DNA of 35,447 nt from an uncultured Alphaproteobacteria bacterium (GTDB lineage: Bacteria; Pseudomonadota; Alphaproteobacteria; CAAHEQ01; UBA3637): assembly GCA_949282845.1 (NCBI GenBank), contig CASDQF010000029.1, positions 1 to 35,447 on the forward strand, given 5' to 3'. The notes under the pieces are model-generated. The model was not told where the DNA came from. It worked only from the letters and a program-made list of their open reading frames with translations, and searched no databases. Shown here one piece after another: positions 32,429 to 35,447 of this stretch (positions are counted from its first letter, which is position 1; every line of letters begins with the position of its first letter). Both the position numbers and the translations under genes were made by a program.

Positions 32429-33232
32429 TTATTCCTCAAACAAATGCAGCTGTTTATCTGCCGGCAAAACACTATTCAACTCAATTTCCGTTCGTCTCGG
32501 GTTTTCCGCCGCATCTATAGCCGCGAGGCCGACAAGACATAATTGACTTAATTGTCTTTCTTGCTCTGCTTCTCTTTCCAGTTTCGTCGCTAAAGGCAAA
32601 AAAACAACATAAGCTAATAAAGCTCCATAAAAAGTCGTAATAATGGCTATCGACATGCTGGGACCTATTGTGGTCGGATCTGATAAAGTCGATAACATTT
32701 GAACCAGACCAATTAACGTCCCTATTAACCCCATAGCCGGTGCAATTTCTCCTGCTTTATTCAAAACAGCAACTGCATTCATCTTGGCCTCTAAATTACT
32801 TTGCATTCGACGGCTCATCACCGCTTGACACTCTTTTCCGCTCATCCCGTCAATCAAATAAGAGACTCCTTGGCTCAAAAAAGGAATACGACGAATATCT
32901 CCCGCATAACTCTTTTGAAGAGATAAAACTCCACTGCTGTGTGCAATTTCAGAACCACGCATAATCCATGCCGCAACATTTTCTAAACGCTGTTCACGAC
33001 GAAATAAAGTTTTAAAAATAACAATAAAACTTTGAACAATCTCTGTTAATGAAAAGCTTGCAATACATGCAAATAAGGTCCCTCCAAGCACAATCAAGGC
33101 CGATGGACCGTTCAAAAAAGAAGACAGAGAACCATTTAAAAATATAGCAATACCTATAAATAAAAACGCACCTATTAATCCAATCAAAACTGACGGATCA
33201 AAAAAACGCGAAATATTCTCTGACTTCTTCAT
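32429..33232 (-). CDS. motA: Flagellar motor stator protein, MotA/PomA family
   Basis: 267 residues with four transmembrane segments (about 14-34, 43-63, 160-185, 195-215). The conserved proton-channel region reads LNKAGEIAPAMGLIGTLIGLV, with the prolines typical of MotA/PomA, and the large cytoplasmic loop between TM2 and TM3 is present. It forms the ion channel with MotB, which is not encoded next to it. Proton or sodium coupling cannot be told. SD AAGGAG precedes the start, 9 bases after fliN. Confidence 0.9.
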   Translation of the reverse strand: MKKSENISRFFDPSVLIGLIGAFLFIGIAIFLNGSLSSFLNGPSALIVLGGTLFACIASFSLTEIVQSFIVIFKTLFRREQRLENVAAWIMRGSEIAHSSGVLSLQKSYAGDIRRIPFLSQGVSYLIDGMSGKECQAVMSRRMQSNLEAKMNAVAVLNKAGEIAPAMGLIGTLIGLVQMLSTLSDPTTIGPSMSIAIITTFYGALLAYVVFLPLATKLEREAEQERQLSQLCLVGLAAIDAAENPRRTEIELNSVLPADKQLHLFEE

Positions 33233-33241
33233 CTTTGCTCC

Positions 33242-33559
33242 TTATGACTTAACTATTTCTGTCATGGTAATGCCTAATCTATCTCCTTGTTGAACAAGCT
33301 CACCACGGGCAATCAGATGATTATTTACATAAATATCAACGCTATCCCCCACTTGCTTATCCAACTCTAAAATCGAACCAGGCCCCATTTTCAATAACTG
33401 ACTAACGCTTAAAGTTGTTTTCCCCAAAACAGCCGTTACTTGAACCGGAATATCATATAAAGGCTCCATATTGCTTTCAGATTCGCCAACGCTGTTTTTA
33501 CCGCTTTGCAATGTCCGTTCCGCCATTTTTAAAAATTCAGCTTTTTGTTTTTCATTCAT
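33242..33559 (-). CDS. fliN: Flagellar motor switch protein FliN
   Basis: 105 residues. The C-terminal SpoA domain is clear: DIPVQVTAVLGKTTLSVSQL, GSILELDKQVGDSVDIYVN, ARGELVQ and LGITMTEIV. FliN forms the lower C-ring of the motor. The gene follows fliG by 4 bases. fliH, which lies between fliG and fliN in Caulobacter, is missing here. Confidence 0.95.
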   Translation of the reverse strand: MNEKQKAEFLKMAERTLQSGKNSVGESESNMEPLYDIPVQVTAVLGKTTLSVSQLLKMGPGSILELDKQVGDSVDIYVNNHLIARGELVQQGDRLGITMTEIVKS

Positions 33560-33563
33560 AATT

Positions 33564-34580
33564 TTATCCTATCATTTCTTCTACTTCGCCCGTACCAGGA
33601 ATTTCAATATCGCCACGCATAGCCATTTGCTTAATTAAGCTAACTATCTCTGCCTGAGCTGCATCAACATCTCGCAGTCGAACAGCCCCTAAAGCTTCAA
33701 TATCTTCACTCAACATAACTCGAGCACGCTCTGACATATTTTTAAAAATAACAGACTTAACTTGTTCAGAAGCCCCTTTTAATGCCAAAGCGACCTTACT
33801 GCGTTCTACAGCTCGCAGAACTGTTTGAATTGTCTTATCATCTAATCGAACTAAATCTTCAAAGGTAAACATTAAGGAACGAATGTGTTCTGCTACCTCA
33901 CGATTACGTTCAAATAAACTTGTCATAAGCCGGTTCTCCGTCGTTCGATCCAAATGATTGAAAATCTCGGCAACACGAACTGTTGAATCTTGAACATCTT
34001 GGTTTGTCAGCCCTGTCATAAAATCAGTTTTCAAGGTTTGTTCTATACTATCTAAAACATCTTTCTGAACAGTTTCTAAACGAAGCAACCGCATAATAAC
34101 ATCCATAACAAAATTCTCCGGCAAATATGCTAAAACCTTTGCGGCATGTTCAGCTGATAAACGTGATAAAATAACTGCCACCGTTTGAGGATATTCATTT
34201 TGAAGATAATGAGCTAACACTTCTTCGTTGACATTTTCCAGTTTATCCCACATGGTTCTCCCAGCAGGCCCTCGAATTTCATTGAGAATATTTTTATGTC
34301 GAGCCGTTGGTAGAACTTTTGCAAGAAGCTTTTCTGTCCCTTCAAAAGTTCCAACTAATGTTGAAGGAGCTTTCATATTTTGAGTAAATGCTTTCAACAC
34401 TTGTTCGACCAAATGCGCTTCAATAATACCAAGACTAGCCATGGCAATGGAAATTTCTCGAACTTCTTCATCATCCATTTGAGAAAAAATTTTTTTTATA
34501 TAAGTTTCTCCCATCGCCAACAAAAAAATGGCTGCTTTTTGCGCACCGGTTAAAGCATTAAATGTCAGATTATCAGCCAT
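33564..34580 (-). CDS. fliG: Flagellar motor switch protein FliG
   Basis: 338 residues, normal for FliG. LTGAQKAAIFLLAMGE begins the N-terminal FliF-binding part. NEYPQTVAVILSRL contains the EHPQ-type motif, and the C-terminal motor domain carries the charged helix residues (VRLRDVDAAQAEIVSLIKQM). It transmits torque from the stator. It overlaps the end of fliF by 8 bases. Confidence 0.95.
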   Translation of the reverse strand: MADNLTFNALTGAQKAAIFLLAMGETYIKKIFSQMDDEEVREISIAMASLGIIEAHLVEQVLKAFTQNMKAPSTLVGTFEGTEKLLAKVLPTARHKNILNEIRGPAGRTMWDKLENVNEEVLAHYLQNEYPQTVAVILSRLSAEHAAKVLAYLPENFVMDVIMRLLRLETVQKDVLDSIEQTLKTDFMTGLTNQDVQDSTVRVAEIFNHLDRTTENRLMTSLFERNREVAEHIRSLMFTFEDLVRLDDKTIQTVLRAVERSKVALALKGASEQVKSVIFKNMSERARVMLSEDIEALGAVRLRDVDAAQAEIVSLIKQMAMRGDIEIPGTGEVEEMIG

Positions 34581-35447
34581 TCTGTGCTTCCTCCGTTGAG
34601 GCGCTTTGATACAGCCATCCTCTCAATACCGTCACTGCGTCATCTGTATGAGTATCTATTAACTCATGTGCTTGCGCTAACGCATTTTCAGAAACAGTAC
34701 CATTAATTTGGGAAGAAGAGACTGTCTCTGCCAAAGCGGACGGATTAACAAACGCCGGTAATGTTTCTGAATTTGAATGGGCTTCTTTTTCCTCTCGAAC
34801 CGGTATAAAACTTTTAATAACGATTAGTAAAAAAGCTAAAATAAGGACAATGGACAGGAATATAAATTCTGCCATACGAACCCAATCTTTATCTAACGGA
34901 GAGGAAGAAGGAACCGTGTTAAATGAAGCCTGCACAACTTCTAAAGTATCTCCTCGCTCTTCATCCAAACCAGCTGCTTGTGTCAACAATGTTTCAATTT
35001 TTTCTCGCATACCGGGTGTTAAGCTTGTCTCATCTATCAAAGCAGCCACTCTGATTTTTTGAATAATGCCGCCATTTTGAATAGAACGGATATTTTGCTT
35101 AGAAAACGTATATTCCGTTTCTTCACGACCTAAGCCTGTTTTCTGGGAAGAGATAGCCGGCGCGTCTGTATCTAAAATCTCCCGATTGGTTTGCTGTTGA
35201 GAAAAATCAATATCTGCTCGAACTGTTACTTCTGCACGTCCTAGACCTAAAATTCTTTCCAACATTTGTGTTAATTCATTTGCCAATCGAGCTTCATAAG
35301 CCCGACGAACATTTTCATATTGAGCAAGAGAAGAAGGAGGTAATACACTATCGGAAGAAGATGAAATATCTACAACTTCCTCTAGTTGCGGTAAATCGGT
35401 AGAAATCTTTTGATGTTTTTGAGCATAAAAAGACAGGAAAAAAAGAA
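34573..35447 (-). CDS. fliF: Flagellar MS-ring protein FliF, C-terminal part
   Basis: The frame is open to the right edge, so only the C-terminal 290 or so residues are seen; the TTG at 35286 is not a start. YENVRRAYEARLANEL followed by GRAEVTVRADIDFSQQQ is the second periplasmic ring-building motif of FliF. A transmembrane helix (EFIFLSIVLILAFLLIVI) and a cytoplasmic tail follow, ending VTVLRGWLYQSAS, the FliG-binding end. It forms the MS ring. It heads the visible fliF-fliG-fliN-motA-flhF-flhG run. Confidence 0.93.
   Translation of the reverse strand, partial: LFFLSFYAQKHQKISTDLPQLEEVVDISSSSDSVLPPSSLAQYENVRRAYEARLANELTQMLERILGLGRAEVTVRADIDFSQQQTNREILDTDAPAISSQKTGLGREETEYTFSKQNIRSIQNGGIIQKIRVAALIDETSLTPGMREKIETLLTQAAGLDEERGDTLEVVQASFNTVPSSSPLDKDWVRMAEFIFLSIVLILAFLLIVIKSFIPVREEKEAHSNSETLPAFVNPSALAETVSSSQINGTVSENALAQAHELIDTHTDDAVTVLRGWLYQSASTEEAQNG

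Overview
This window looks like a chromosomal stretch from an AT-rich alphaproteobacterium. The CtrA-type response regulator, a ChpT-like phosphotransferase, the short HPr kinase with EIIA-Man and HPr, the cysteine-free L31, and the FliF-FliG-FliN-FlhF-FlhG cluster all point that way. Several secreted proteins are very rich in cysteine, and one carries a pilin-like N-terminus of the GRxMxEM type. From memory, that combination recalls uncultured gut-associated alphaproteobacteria (RF32 / Rhodospirillales-like), but this placement is inference. No phage, transposon, CRISPR array or rRNA was seen.

Layout. 1-1725: the 3' part of a large Cys-rich secreted-type gene, open at the left edge. 1887-2959: ctrA (-) and rpmG (+), divergent, with a CtrA box in front of ctrA. 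3078-4592: a Bax-inhibitor-1 membrane protein and a convergent exported protein of unknown function. 4791-6376: rpoH, then a small Cys-rich exported protein. 6380-8936 (-): tRNA-Arg(CCT) followed by two tandem degenerate EAL-domain proteins. 9024-10181 (+): the regulatory PTS operon hprK / EIIA-Man / HPr. 10254-14322 (+): a Bat operon (BatA, a BatB-BatC fusion, BatD). 14431-16413: two small lipoproteins around an MscS channel. 16501-21359 (+): a DHH phosphoesterase, a divergent SucC/SucD pair whose SucD lacks the catalytic histidine, then ChpT-like, CheY-like and CheR genes, in one tightly packed run. 21482-22291: a ribbon-helix-helix regulator, a small unknown gene and rpmE. 22359-25385: an efp-suhB-periplasmic protein operon divergent from epmA, whose product modifies EF-P. 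25399-27990: secA (-). 28114-35447 (-): fliF (partial), fliG, fliN, motA-like, flhF, flhG, and, 9 bp further, a pilin-like / Cys-rich / Hint-domain fusion translationally coupled to a nucleoside-diphosphate-kinase-like gene.

How the parts fit. Cell-cycle and motility control is represented by CtrA, ChpT, CheY-like, CheR and the flagellar switch and motor genes. EF-P and its lysyl-ligase EpmA form a functional pair. The PTS proteins form a regulatory phosphorelay with no sugar permease in view. The least explained parts are the pilin-Hint fusion with its NDK-like partner at the end of the flagellar operon, the SucCD-like pair without its phospho-histidine placed directly in front of a phosphorelay/chemotaxis gene set, and the Cys-rich secreted proteins. 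All calls come from reading motifs by eye; no similarity search or structure prediction was run.
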